NCBI GenBank assembly: GCA_902760805.1
Contig: CACWHY010000032.1
Location: 1-39,800, forward strand
Reading direction: 5' to 3'
DNA from: Ruminococcus flavefaciens
GTDB lineage: Bacteria; Bacillota; Clostridia; Oscillospirales; Ruminococcaceae
Length of the DNA stretch: 39,800 bases
Shown: piece after piece, positions 1 through 8,133 of the stretch
Position numbering within the stretch: the first letter of the stretch is position 1
Layout of the letters: each line of letters starts with the position of its first letter
The notes under the pieces: model-generated
What the model saw: the letters and a program-made list of their open reading frames with translations, nothing else
Told to the model about the DNA's origin: nothing
Databases searched by the model: none
Program-made: the position numbers and the translations under genes

Positions 1-1
1 C

Positions 2-289
2 ATACATTCACTGCGACACCTTCACGCATCGCTCCTGATATTTGAAGGAGTGGACGTAGTTGCAGTGTCAGCAGATATGGGACATAGCATCGTAGGAACG
101 ACCTTGAACCTGTACTCCCATATGTTTCAAGAGGCAAGAACGAGGAACTGTGATGCAATTACTAACGCCCTGTCCTTCAACAATGAACCGATAGAGGAGA
201 GTCAGAACACAGCCGAGAGCGAGGAAGCGGTCGATATTGACGAAGCTGATGACGAGGCAGAGGAAGAAACGATGAGCCTTTCGATGTGA
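2..289 (+). CDS. Tyrosine site-specific integrase, C-terminal fragment (cut by window edge)
   Basis: The frame is open from base 2, so this is the end of a longer gene that starts left of the window; the GTG at base 50 is not a credible start. The visible part holds the end of the tyrosine recombinase catalytic domain: an H-x-L-R-H box near the left edge, then GVDVVAVSADMGHS and, about 17 residues later, LYSHMF with the tyrosine that would attack DNA. This is the arrangement of integrases of Tn916-like elements and phages. The last ~40 residues are very acidic and end in EEETMSLSM. A perfect hairpin follows the stop. The same acidic tail and hairpin occur again, degraded, at 4079-4201. The gene probably moved the island that ends near the tRNA-Glu gene. 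The family call is secure; the type of element cannot be seen. Confidence 0.88.
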   Translation: MHSLRHLHASLLIFEGVDVVAVSADMGHSIVGTTLNLYSHMFQEARTRNCDAITNALSFNNEPIEESQNTAESEEAVDIDEADDEAEEETMSLSM

Positions 290-300
290 GTAAAAAGCAG

Positions 301-328
301 CCGCAGGGAGAATTCTCCCTGCGGTTTA
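301..328 (+). terminator. Terminator after the integrase
   Basis: A perfect 10-bp stem (301-310 with 315-324) with an AATT loop lies 12 bases after the integrase stop. It is followed only by a weak TTTAGT tract. A matching hairpin follows the integrase relic at 4172-4201, which supports this as a unit carried with the integrase 3' end. Confidence 0.7.
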
Positions 329-486
329 GTATTGGAAATTTAGTTGAGACCATCTTCAAAGTGTTATTGGGGAATATTAAAACTTTGTAAAAAGATAAAT
401 CGACCACTGAGTATGGTATAAACGATAGATTGAGAGATTCTGTGCAAGATTTTCGACATTATTCCTGTAATAATAGATTCTACTTG

Positions 487-515
487 TTGAAATAATAACT
501 AAAATGTGTTATAAT
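487..515 (+). promoter_or_regulatory. Promoter of the SIR2-HerA operon
   Basis: TTGAAA at 487-492 and TATAAT at 510-515 are separated by 17 bases, with a TG one base upstream of the -10 (extended -10). Transcription would start near 522, giving a leader of about 94 bases before the SIR2 start codon. The remaining bases 329-486 between the integrase and this promoter are AT-rich and show nothing else I can identify. Confidence 0.75.
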
Positions 516-615
516 TAGTCAAGAAACCCGGCTACAGAGCATGGTAATGACAGTGTATATGCTGGGGACGAGAGTTGTAAAGGTTAATATGTGCGTAATG
601 CGAGGAGGATGAATT

Positions 616-2007
616 ATGGGGAAGAATACTATTAAAGTTCGGGATGATAACGAACCGATTGAATTTGAAAGAATTGATTCGGACAATTCCTTTAAAATGA
701 CTAATGGATTGTCCCTTGAATGGTGCTCAGATGGTATTTTTCATGTTTCTGATTTGAGAAAGCGTGTAGAACCCTGGCTTTCCTCTTTATTCCAATCAGA
801 ACATCTCTCACTTCTGGTAGGTAGCGGTTTGACCACTGCAATTCAATATGCAGCTTGCGGCAGTGCTAATAATGGCATGGGCGAAGTGAAATTGAGTTCA
901 AAGTATGCTACCCAAATTAATTCTAAAGCCATAGAAAGTTCCAAGAAAGCTGGACGTGGAGACACCCCTAATATAGAAGATAAAATACGAGTAATGTGTG
1001 AACTTTTACACGGATTGGAAATAATCGGGAATACAAGTGAAGCTGATGAACTGAGAAATGAATTAAATCAAATAATCGATAATTTCACCAAGAATATTAC
1101 TTTTATTGAGAACCAAATTGCAACTGCTCCAGATGATAAGCGCACCGATGCATTTAATAAACTAACAATGTTTTTGATGAGCTTTGCTAGTAGAACTGGC
1201 ACAAGGGATAGATTGAATATTTTTACTACAAATTATGATAGGTTAATCGAAGCTGGTGCTGATATTGCAGGAATACATTTGATTGATCGTTTTGTAGGCT
1301 CGCTATCGCCAATATTTCGTTCCTCTCGTTTGGATATTGATATGCATTACAATCCTCCGGGTATTCGTGGCGAACCTCGCTATCTGGAAGGTGTTGTTAA
1401 ATTCACAAAGCTACATGGGTCAATTGACTGGATAAATGCAAACAATTACATTCGCAAAATAGGCTTACCATTTGGCGTTGAGGATATTGATCCTTATTTG
1501 AAAGCGCCCGGATTGCCAACCACACCTTCAAAAATTATGATATATCCCAATGCTTCAAAGGATAGAGAAACATCCGAATATCCTTATGTTGAATTGTTTA
1601 GAGATTATGCGGCTTCGATTTGTAGACCTAACAGCACGTTAGTTACTTATGGTTACAGCTTCGGAGATGAGCATATAAATCGTGTTATCAGAGATATGCT
1701 TACTATTCCATCTACTCATTTAGTTGTTATTGCATTTGATGATTCTATGGGACGTATCATGAAATACTATAACGAATGGGGCAGAACAAATCAAATGTCT
1801 TTAATTATCGGTGCGGACATAGCTAATATTGATGCGTTGATAAACTACTATTTACCCAAACCAGCTATTGACAGGACAACTATTCGTATGAATGAGTTGC
1901 TAAAAAAACGTTATGATTCTCCAAAAGAAGAAACAATTTCAAGTAAAAGCAATCCTAAAGACGAAAAAGGAGAGAACATAGATGACCTCACCCATTACAA
2001 ATGCTGA
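616..2007 (+). CDS. SIR2-domain antiphage effector of a SIR2-HerA system
   Basis: A SIR2-fold protein of 463 aa, probably an NAD+ hydrolase that acts when phage infection is sensed. The SIR2 signature is spread out but readable: GSGL at about 69-72 (nucleotide-binding loop), TTNYD at 204-208, KLHGS with the likely catalytic histidine at 265-269, and GYSFGDEHIN at 346-355. A helical insertion of about 100 residues sits between the first two motifs. AGGAGG at 603-608 is 7 bases before the ATG. The next gene, an HerA ATPase, overlaps its end by 26 bases in another frame, so the two are probably translationally coupled. SIR2 plus HerA is a known defence pair in which the two proteins form a large complex and deplete NAD+. 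The base composition is AT-rich and unlike the rest of the window. The family is clear; activity in this strain is inferred. Confidence 0.9.
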   Translation: MGKNTIKVRDDNEPIEFERIDSDNSFKMTNGLSLEWCSDGIFHVSDLRKRVEPWLSSLFQSEHLSLLVGSGLTTAIQYAACGSANNGMGEVKLSSKYATQINSKAIESSKKAGRGDTPNIEDKIRVMCELLHGLEIIGNTSEADELRNELNQIIDNFTKNITFIENQIATAPDDKRTDAFNKLTMFLMSFASRTGTRDRLNIFTTNYDRLIEAGADIAGIHLIDRFVGSLSPIFRSSRLDIDMHYNPPGIRGEPRYLEGVVKFTKLHGSIDWINANNYIRKIGLPFGVEDIDPYLKAPGLPTTPSKIMIYPNASKDRETSEYPYVELFRDYAASICRPNSTLVTYGYSFGDEHINRVIRDMLTIPSTHLVVIAFDDSMGRIMKYYNEWGRTNQMSLIIGADIANIDALINYYLPKPAIDRTTIRMNELLKKRYDSPKEETISSKSNPKDEKGENIDDLTHYKC

Positions 2008-4021
2008 TTCATTAAGAATTGGCAGCGTGGATTTTGTATCGCCTGACGAGATCAAAGTCTTACTTGATATAGAAGCTCCAAATGATGTTGCTTTGAATAC
2101 TGGTTTTCCTCGTCCATTTCCTCGAATAAATGGATATGCCTTGATACCAAATGAGAGTGGTTTCCTTGTTGCACAGATTGAGTGGATAACTATAGAAAGA
2201 TCTCAGTATCCTAAAAGGCAAGGCATACAAGATTTTGGTATAATTGATCTGCCATATCCTTTGCGAAAAATGAGCTTGAATCCGTTGGGAATTCTCAAAG
2301 AAAATGTTAATGAATTGGGTGAATGTACATATGAGTTTTCACGTGGAATAGAATTCTATCCAACCGTTGGTGACCCTGTATTACTACCTACTCAAACTCA
2401 ATTAAAATCAATAGTTGAATCAGGGAGTAATCGTCGAGTTATTATTGGAACAAGTCCTTTAGCCGGCAATGCGCAAGTATCAATAGATCCAGATAGATTA
2501 TTTGGTCGTCATCTTGCAATACTTGGAAATACTGGAGGAGGAAAATCTTGTTCTACCGCAGGAGTGATAAGGTGGTCAATTGAATCAGCACAAAATTATA
2601 ATGATAATACAAATGCAAGATTTATTATACTTGATCCCAACGGAGAATACTCTACGGCTTTTAGAGATATGGAAAACGTTCGGGTATATGGAGTTGAAGA
2701 AGACACTACACGTCAAATCAAACAGCTGAAAATACCACTTTGGTTATGGAATTCTAATGAGTGGGCTTCTATTACGAATGCAAGCTCAAAGACCCAGCGA
2801 CCTACGCTTATCCAAGCATTGCGTACAGTAAGAGACAATATTGATATTTCTTCTATGAATCCATCAAATCAGATGAAGCATTATTTATTGATACTTCAAA
2901 GAATCATTAATATTGAGATATCTAATGGAGTTCCTTATATGGGGGGCGGAAGAACAAAAGGTTTTAAGCAGAGCGTAGAAACATGGAGAGCAGGAATAAC
3001 TACATCTGAACATTATAATGAAATTCAAAATTCAGCTATAGAAGTATTACAAGGAGAATTTGATTCATTTCTTGAATCTAGCACAACAGGTCAAGAGTGG
3101 CCTAAATATACAAAGCCGTCTGTTGAAAAACTTGTGTCCGCTCTAAAATATGCTTACGAGCAGTTTGGAGGAAGAGAGATAGATGCTTTGCCGATAGATG
3201 CGGATATTCCTAGACCATTTAAAGGTGAAGATCTAATGACTAGCATAGAAGCCAATGCGCAGTTGATGGGAACCACTGAATACATAGAAACTCTTTTATT
3301 AAGGATTAGAACACTACTTTCCGATTCAAAATTGAAAAAAATAATTACTGAGGATAAAGATATTACACTTGAAAAATGGATAAATGATTATATATGCTCA
3401 ACTAATTCAACGAAAAATTGCATTACAGTTATAGATCTTTCGCTAATGCCAGCAGAACTGGTTTTTATTATTACTTCTGTAATTGCAAGGTTAACATTAG
3501 AAACATTACAAAGATACAGAAAAGTAAATAATGGAAAAACACTGCCGATTACGCTTGTAATGGAAGAAGCTCACACATTTATAAAAAAATATAGTGATTC
3601 TGAGAATGAAACAGCATCTGAGTTGTGTACAAAAGTTTTTGAAAAAATCGCAAGAGAAGGGCGCAAATTTGGATTGGGCCTGGTTCTATCTTCGCAAAGA
3701 CCCAGTGAACTATCTGCAACTGTACTATCTCAATGTAATAGTTTTTTGCTTCATAGAATAAGTAACGATCGTGATCAAGAACTTGTCAGCCGACTTGTTC
3801 CTGATAATTTAAGAGGTCTTTTGAGAGAGTTGCCATCTCTACCTTCTCAAAATGCAATATTGCTTGGTTGGGCATCAGAATTGCCTGTATTAGTTCGTAT
3901 GAACAATTTAAGAGAAGAACATCGACCAAAATCTGATGATCCCAGTTACTGGCGTTCCTGGACTGAAGAAAAAACAGAAATAAGTTGGAAATCCGTTGCT
4001 GATGACTGGCTTGGCAATTAA
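1982..4021 (+). CDS. HerA-type hexameric DNA translocase ATPase of a SIR2-HerA system
   Basis: HerA/FtsK-superfamily ATPase of 679 aa. The N-terminal ~165 residues form the β-rich HAS-barrel-like region. The RecA-like domain then begins with Walker A GNTGGGKS (182-189), followed by ILDPNGEYS, a feature of HerA proteins. Walker B is VMEEAH near residue 526. A conserved stretch REGRKFGLGLVLSSQRPSE (~558-576) carries the likely arginine finger and sensor residues. A large, poorly conserved helical insertion occupies roughly residues 260-480. The start is supported by a GGAG at about 1969-1972; the ATG lies inside the 3' end of the SIR2 gene, which suggests coupled translation in fixed ratio. In characterised SIR2-HerA systems the ATPase hexamer scaffolds the SIR2 subunits. 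A strong terminator follows immediately, so the pair is a self-contained operon. Confidence 0.92.
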   Translation: MTSPITNADSLRIGSVDFVSPDEIKVLLDIEAPNDVALNTGFPRPFPRINGYALIPNESGFLVAQIEWITIERSQYPKRQGIQDFGIIDLPYPLRKMSLNPLGILKENVNELGECTYEFSRGIEFYPTVGDPVLLPTQTQLKSIVESGSNRRVIIGTSPLAGNAQVSIDPDRLFGRHLAILGNTGGGKSCSTAGVIRWSIESAQNYNDNTNARFIILDPNGEYSTAFRDMENVRVYGVEEDTTRQIKQLKIPLWLWNSNEWASITNASSKTQRPTLIQALRTVRDNIDISSMNPSNQMKHYLLILQRIINIEISNGVPYMGGGRTKGFKQSVETWRAGITTSEHYNEIQNSAIEVLQGEFDSFLESSTTGQEWPKYTKPSVEKLVSALKYAYEQFGGREIDALPIDADIPRPFKGEDLMTSIEANAQLMGTTEYIETLLLRIRTLLSDSKLKKIITEDKDITLEKWINDYICSTNSTKNCITVIDLSLMPAELVFIITSVIARLTLETLQRYRKVNNGKTLPITLVMEEAHTFIKKYSDSENETASELCTKVFEKIAREGRKFGLGLVLSSQRPSELSATVLSQCNSFLLHRISNDRDQELVSRLVPDNLRGLLRELPSLPSQNAILLGWASELPVLVRMNNLREEHRPKSDDPSYWRSWTEEKTEISWKSVADDWLGN

Positions 4022-4038
4022 TTGCAATATACAGTTAT

Positions 4039-4076
4039 AAAGGATGATTGCCCCATTGAAAGTAATCATCCTTTTT
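4039..4076 (+). terminator. Terminator of the SIR2-HerA operon
   Basis: A perfect 11-bp stem (4039-4049 with 4064-4074) with a 14-base loop runs straight into a T tract, 17 bases after the herA-like stop codon. Confidence 0.85.
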
Positions 4077-4078
4077 GG

Positions 4079-4162
4079 TTAAGCATACCGAAGCCAAGCA
4101 CCACAGAAATTGAAAAAGTCGATGACAAGGCGGAAGAAGAAACGACGGGTCTGCCGATGTGA
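4079..4162 (+). pseudogene. Relic of a second integrase 3' end
   Basis: Translated in frame, this stretch ends in VDDKAEEETTGLPM and a TGA. It aligns with the last residues of the integrase at the left edge, which end in ADDEAEEETMSLSM. The identity continues at the DNA level through the stop, the GTAAAAA that follows, and a matching hairpin. No catalytic motif remains, and the upstream sequence is the terminator of the SIR2-HerA operon. It is best read as the leftover tail of a second, related integrase gene, so the defence module lies between two integrase ends. I see no ribosome binding site or start codon for it. Confidence 0.75.
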
Positions 4163-4171
4163 GTAAAAAAA

Positions 4172-4201
4172 CAACTGCAGGGAGGATACTCCCTGCGGTT
4201 G
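4172..4201 (+). terminator. Terminator copy after the integrase relic
   Basis: A 13-bp stem with one T-G wobble (4172-4184 with 4189-4201) and a GATA loop. The core GCAGGGAG...CTCCCTGC is the same as in the hairpin at 301-324, so gene tail and terminator are duplicated together. Confidence 0.7.
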
Positions 4202-4277
4202 TGCGAAAAGTAACACACAGTCCAAGTGGCTGTTTTTGATAATAAGGGGCTGACAAGGGGCTGAGGGCATTTTTGAG

Positions 4278-4320
4278 AAAAGAGAAAACCCACAAACGGC
4301 TATTCTAAGCCATCTGTGGG
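4278..4320 (-). terminator. Terminator of the minus-strand tRNA transcript
   Basis: On the minus strand a 12-base arm (4320-4309) pairs with 4300-4289 with internal mismatches, and TTTTCTCTTTT follows. It lies 13 bases beyond the 3' end of tRNA-Glu. It marks the chromosomal side of the island boundary. Confidence 0.75.
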
Positions 4321-4332
4321 ATTGCTGAATGG

Positions 4333-4404
4333 TGACCCGTACGGGAATTGAACCCATGATTCCGCCGTGAAAGGGCGATGTCTTAACCTCTTGACCAACG
4401 GGCC
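4333..4404 (-). tRNA. tRNA-Glu (TTC)
   Basis: The minus strand folds as a full cloverleaf of 72 bases. The acceptor GGCCCGT pairs with ACGGGTC, the discriminator is A, the anticodon loop is CTTTCAC with TTC, and the T loop contains TTCAATT. CC but not a full CCA is encoded. Its 3' end faces the island, the usual geometry of a tRNA gene used as an integration site, but I could not find a second copy of its 3' end inside the window. Confidence 0.95.
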
Positions 4405-4436
4405 AAAAAGCGTTATCACAATCCTGCGATAACGCT
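4405..4436 (-). terminator. Hairpin between the two tRNAs, terminator-like on the minus strand
   Basis: A perfect 9-bp stem (4436-4428 with 4417-4409) followed on the minus strand by TTTTT lies between tRNA-Met and tRNA-Glu. I see no separate promoter for tRNA-Glu in the remaining few bases, so this may be a partial terminator or a processing signal. Confidence 0.55.
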
Positions 4437-4442
4437 CTGACT

Positions 4443-4519
4443 TGGTAGCGGCAGTAGGATTTGAACCAACGACCAATCGGGTATGAACCGAGTACTCTAG
4501 CCAACTGAGCTATGCCGCC
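4443..4519 (-). tRNA. tRNA-Met (CAT), elongator type, with imperfect stems
   Basis: The minus strand reads as a 77-base tRNA including an encoded CCA. The loop TTCATAC gives anticodon CAT, and the acceptor GGCGGCA with TGCCGCT matches elongator tRNA-Met rather than initiator. Several pairs are weak: 27:43 is C-T, 51:63 is T-T, and 10:25 and 1:72 are G-T. The usual elongator Met has CCAAC where this gene has CCTAC. A consensus promoter lies directly upstream, so it is probably expressed. Confidence 0.88.
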
Positions 4520-4550
4520 ATAAATAATAGTTGCCATCTGTAGCTTAATT

Positions 4551-4579
4551 ATTATACACCATTTCCGGGAAAAAGTCAA
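4551..4579 (-). promoter_or_regulatory. Promoter of the tRNA-Met/tRNA-Glu transcript
   Basis: On the minus strand TTGACT (4579-4574) and TATAAT (4556-4551) are separated by 17 bases, about 32 bases upstream of tRNA-Met. Confidence 0.8.
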
Positions 4580-4683
4580 GGGGAACAGCGGTTTTGCGGA
4601 ATTTTTGTTGATTTGCACAAATATCCAGCTGTGCTCGCCGGCCTTAGGGGTTGAATTTGACCAAGAAGTCCCAACGCTAAATG

Positions 4684-4712
4684 TTGACGCATAGAGAAAA
4701 ATGTGCTATGAT
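4684..4712 (+). promoter_or_regulatory. Promoter of the PNPOx-family gene
   Basis: TTGACG at 4684-4689, a 17-base spacer and TATGAT at 4707-4712, about 33 bases before the start codon. Confidence 0.7.
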
Positions 4713-4744
4713 AAAATAAAAGATCAAAGTTAGGAGCGCTGGAC

Positions 4745-5200
4745 ATGGGAACATTTCAGGAGAAATTGAGCGGCTTTCTGTCAGAGTTTGGCAGGGGCAG
4801 GAAAATGGTGCTGTCCACCACGGAAAACGGCCGAGTGTCGTCGAGAATGATGAGCGTGGTGCGGATAGGCGGCGAATTTTACTTCCAGACCGACCTGAAC
4901 ATGAGGAAATACCGCCAGCTTTCGGCCAACCAAAACGCAGCGCTGTGCATCGACAATATCCAGATCGAGGGGCGGTGCTCGGAGGCAGGGCGGCCGCTGG
5001 AAAACGAGGATTTTTGCCGGGTGTTCCGGGAGTGCTTCAAGGGCTCTTTCGATGCCTATTCTGCCTTGGAGAACGAGCGGCTCTTCGCATTCAGGCCGCT
5101 GTACATCCAGCGCTGGGTCTACGAGGGCGGCCTGCCATACATCGAGAGATTTGACTTAGAGGCTCAGCTTTACAGCTATGAAGAGTACAAGGGAGAGTGA
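4745..5200 (+). CDS. Pyridoxamine 5'-phosphate oxidase-family flavin-binding protein
   Basis: A 151-aa single-domain protein with the split β-barrel pattern of the PNPOx-like superfamily. It has an N-terminal helix, LSTTENGRVSSRMMSVV, EFYFQTDLNMRKYRQLSANQNAALCI, and an RWVYEGG-type C-terminal strand before an acidic tail. Such proteins bind FMN or F420 or haem; the substrate here is not known, and the length is short for a true pyridoxine phosphate oxidase. AGGAG lies 8 bases before the ATG and a promoter lies just upstream. It appears monocistronic, ending at a terminator shared with the convergent peptidase gene. Confidence 0.8.
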   Translation: MGTFQEKLSGFLSEFGRGRKMVLSTTENGRVSSRMMSVVRIGGEFYFQTDLNMRKYRQLSANQNAALCIDNIQIEGRCSEAGRPLENEDFCRVFRECFKGSFDAYSALENERLFAFRPLYIQRWVYEGGLPYIERFDLEAQLYSYEEYKGE

Positions 5201-5240
5201 TGGAGCATAGCTTCTCAGAATGAAGAAAATACCGAAAAAT

Positions 5241-5268
5241 AGCCCCGAGCAGCAGCCCGGGGCTTTTG
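5241..5268. terminator. Bidirectional terminator between convergent genes
   Basis: Stem AGCCCCG (5241-5247) with CGGGGCT (5258-5264). A T-rich tract follows on the plus strand, and AT-rich sequence giving T's on the minus strand precedes it. It can end both the PNPOx-family gene and the M16 peptidase gene. Confidence 0.7.
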
Positions 5269-5270
5269 TT

Positions 5271-8132
5271 TTACAGGGACTTTATCTCAAGGCCGTCACA
5301 GCCTCCAACTGCATCGGCGCTTCCGGCAACGCAAATGCTGCCCTTCTGACCAAGCTCACGGAGAACTCCGCAGAGCTCCAGCAGATCCTCCCTGGTAACT
5401 GACAGGATCTCCTTGCGAAGCTGCTGGCGGTGGGCAAGATCAATGCCGCACATCCAGGCATCGTCCTCGAAGATCCCCAGCTTTCCGGGGGAGCGCAGAG
5501 GCTCGGTATCGGAAACGGTGGAGATCATATACCGGGTCAGGTCCTCGCTGCCGGCGCACCACTCCTCGATCGCATCGGCAATCTTAGCGTAGGCTCCGAG
5601 GGACCTTGCCGGGGAGGGGTCACGGTAGGAGTAGCAGGCGAAATTTCCGCTTGGCTCCACTGCAAGACCGGATCCGTAGGCGCCCCCCTGGACACGGACG
5701 GTGTTCCACAGGTAGTCCAGGCTCAGGATCTTTGCTGCCACAAGGAGAGCACCTGTGCGGCGGCTTGTGTGCCAGCCCTGAGCTGCGTAGGAAACGCTGG
5801 CAGGAATGGCTATACCAAGCCTTTTGGGGAGGGCGGTCTTATACTTTGCGGAGCCCTTTCCGGCCTCGCCCTCAGGCAGGGTGAGCATTGAAAGAATGTC
5901 CGGCTGAGTGTCTGAGGTGATGCTGAGGGTGAGCCGTTTTTTGCAAACGCTCTGGCTGAGAGTGCTGCCGATCAGCTCTGCCAGCTTCTCGCAGCCGGCA
6001 GTTCCCTCCTTGACAAGCTGGTGAACAGCCTCCACGAAGGAGAAGCCTCCCATGGCCTCCCAAGCGGCATTTTTGGCGGAATATTGGGCAAGAGTAGCTC
6101 TCATGCCGATGCGGTGGCCTTCAGCGATGACGGTCTGGCGGTTGGTCTCCTCAGTCTGGAGAAGGATCGTGCGGATCTGCTCTGTGCAGGTGAAGTCGGT
6201 CTCGGTGAGGATCTCGCAGATCAGGTCAGCGGCCTGCTGAGCCTTCTCCTCAAGGGCACTGCATCGCACCACGATCAAGGGCTTGCAGCTCTCACGGTCG
6301 CTGAGCTGTGCGGCAGAGGTCAGGCCGAAGTCCAGCGAGCCTATGTACCGGCGGATCAGCTGCTGGAGCTGTGCAGCGGTGTGGCGCTTCGTGGGCAGCT
6401 GTCCCAGCAGCTCGCTGATAGTGGAAAGCTGGGAGAGCTGCTCCAGCGAGAGCTGAGAAACGTCGAAATACAGGGAGAAATGCAGTATGCCTCTGGTGGG
6501 GACGATGTGGCGGAGAACTGTGATCCCCTCCGCTTCATCGGCCTGTGTGGGAACAGGCTCCGGGTCGGGGGAGATCTCCTCAGGCGACAGCACAGGGATC
6601 GTTGCCCGTGCTTCCTCTGAGTCAGGGACAGCCTGCCACTCCGCCAGCTCCTTGGCGGCCTTTTCAGCGGCAGAACGCTGCTCCGGAGTCATTTCAGCCA
6701 CACGCTTTGCCAGAGAAGCAGCCTCGGCCTCCTCACGGCGCCTTCCCTCCTCCTTGTCTGGAACGGCAGTCACGCAGCACATACCCTCGGGGGAGAAGAT
6801 CTTCCGCAGAAGCTCCTCAAAACCGCTTCCCTTAGCCATTTCACGGATCTGTGCTATGTACTGGCCGAACTCCAGGTCGGTCATGGGGTCGCCGGTGTAG
6901 AACTGGCCGTCCAGCGCCTTTATGCACCGGGTAAGTCCCTGGGGCTCGCCCATATTCTTCATGCGGAACTCCATGCGGTTTATGCAGGCCTCCAGCTCGT
7001 CCTTGTCCAGCCCCTTGTCAGCGAGACCGTTCACGGTGGAGGAGATCAGCTCACGAAGGGCAGGGATCTGCTCCTGGTCAAGATTGCGGACAGTGAGTAT
7101 GAAATAGCTCTGGGAAACGCCGTCCATGGAGCCGCAGTCCACGTCCTGACCCAGACCGGCGTCCAGGATCGCCTTTTTCAGCGGAGCCTCGTTGCTTCCG
7201 GCAAGGTACTCGCTCAGCACTTCGGCGGCCATATCGGTGACGATCTCTGACCAGCTGCCAAGGATCTTGCTCATGGTGAAGAGAGTGCGCTTCTCGGCGG
7301 ACTCATCGGCGCCGATCTCATAGCGGATCACCCTTTCGCCGGAGACAGGCTCCTGAAGAGGGTCAACGGGCAGGTCGGCCAGCTTGCCTTTTCCCGAAAG
7401 ATAGCCGGAAATGAGCTCCAAGGTCTCCTCCAGAGGAACGCTTCCGTCCAGGTAGAAGCAGCAGTTTGAGGGGTGGTAGAAGCGCTTCCAGGTATCCAGA
7501 TAGTGCTCGTAGGTCAGGTCGGGGATATTCTCGGGACGGCCGCCGGAGCAGAATTTTCCGCTGTTATCGGGGAAGAGCAGCTCCCGGAGAGCGTCGTCGA
7601 TGATCTCGTCCACGTCGGTGAAGGCGCCCTTCATCTCGTTGAAAACCACGCCCTTGTAGGAGGGAGTGCCGTCCTCGGCAAACTCCAAGTGCCAGCCCTC
7701 CTGTAGGAAGCACTTGGGGTCGAAACGGATCAGGGGAGCGAAAACTGCGTCCAGATACACCTTGGTCAGGTTGAGGAAGTCCCTGGGATCTCGGCTGGAA
7801 ACAGGATAAACTGTCTTATCCGGGTAGGTCATTGCGTTGAGGAAGGTCTGCATACTGCTCTTGAGCAGGTCAACGAAGGGCTCCTTGAGGGGGAACTTAT
7901 CAGATCCGCAGAGGACGCTGTGTTCAAGTATGTGGAAAACTCCGGTGTGATCCTCAGGGATCGTGCGGAAGGCCACGGCAAAGAGCTTGTTTGAGGCGCC
8001 GTTGTCAAGCCAGCACAGGGGAGCTCCGGTCTCGTTGTGGCGAAGCTCGAAAAGCGTTCCGCCCAGCTCCTTTGAGCTGCGCTCTCGTGTGAGGGTAAAG
8101 CCGAATTTTCCGGCGATTTCGGTGATGTTCAT
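5271..8132 (-). CDS. M16C (PreP/insulinase-type) zinc metallopeptidase
   Basis: A 953-aa cytosolic peptidase of the single-chain M16C group, which degrades peptides inside a closed clamshell. The inverted zinc motif HILEH is at 67-71, with the third ligand Glu near 166 in VVFNEMKGAF. The downstream SSMQTFLNAMTYPDKTVYPVSS (quoted in part: FLNAMTYPDKT) is characteristic of this group. The second half contains the M16C-associated and inactive M16 domains expected for the length. No signal peptide is visible. AAAGGAG precedes the ATG, and the stop codon of the upstream transporter gene lies inside this ribosome-binding region, so the two genes form an operon. The gene is typical in length for the family. 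Confidence 0.93.
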   Translation of the reverse strand: MNITEIAGKFGFTLTRERSSKELGGTLFELRHNETGAPLCWLDNGASNKLFAVAFRTIPEDHTGVFHILEHSVLCGSDKFPLKEPFVDLLKSSMQTFLNAMTYPDKTVYPVSSRDPRDFLNLTKVYLDAVFAPLIRFDPKCFLQEGWHLEFAEDGTPSYKGVVFNEMKGAFTDVDEIIDDALRELLFPDNSGKFCSGGRPENIPDLTYEHYLDTWKRFYHPSNCCFYLDGSVPLEETLELISGYLSGKGKLADLPVDPLQEPVSGERVIRYEIGADESAEKRTLFTMSKILGSWSEIVTDMAAEVLSEYLAGSNEAPLKKAILDAGLGQDVDCGSMDGVSQSYFILTVRNLDQEQIPALRELISSTVNGLADKGLDKDELEACINRMEFRMKNMGEPQGLTRCIKALDGQFYTGDPMTDLEFGQYIAQIREMAKGSGFEELLRKIFSPEGMCCVTAVPDKEEGRRREEAEAASLAKRVAEMTPEQRSAAEKAAKELAEWQAVPDSEEARATIPVLSPEEISPDPEPVPTQADEAEGITVLRHIVPTRGILHFSLYFDVSQLSLEQLSQLSTISELLGQLPTKRHTAAQLQQLIRRYIGSLDFGLTSAAQLSDRESCKPLIVVRCSALEEKAQQAADLICEILTETDFTCTEQIRTILLQTEETNRQTVIAEGHRIGMRATLAQYSAKNAAWEAMGGFSFVEAVHQLVKEGTAGCEKLAELIGSTLSQSVCKKRLTLSITSDTQPDILSMLTLPEGEAGKGSAKYKTALPKRLGIAIPASVSYAAQGWHTSRRTGALLVAAKILSLDYLWNTVRVQGGAYGSGLAVEPSGNFACYSYRDPSPARSLGAYAKIADAIEEWCAGSEDLTRYMISTVSDTEPLRSPGKLGIFEDDAWMCGIDLAHRQQLRKEILSVTREDLLELCGVLRELGQKGSICVAGSADAVGGCDGLEIKSL

Positions 8133-8133
8133 A

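Noticed and set aside
290-4332. Direct repeats marking attachment sites of the island
   Set aside because: I looked for a second copy of the tRNA-Glu 3' end and found none in the window; the AAGGGGCTGA repeat at about 4243-4263 is too short and too local to call.
4035-4618. Minus-strand frames of 75-179 codons over the tRNA region
   Set aside because: They run through both tRNA genes and terminators and have no coding features.
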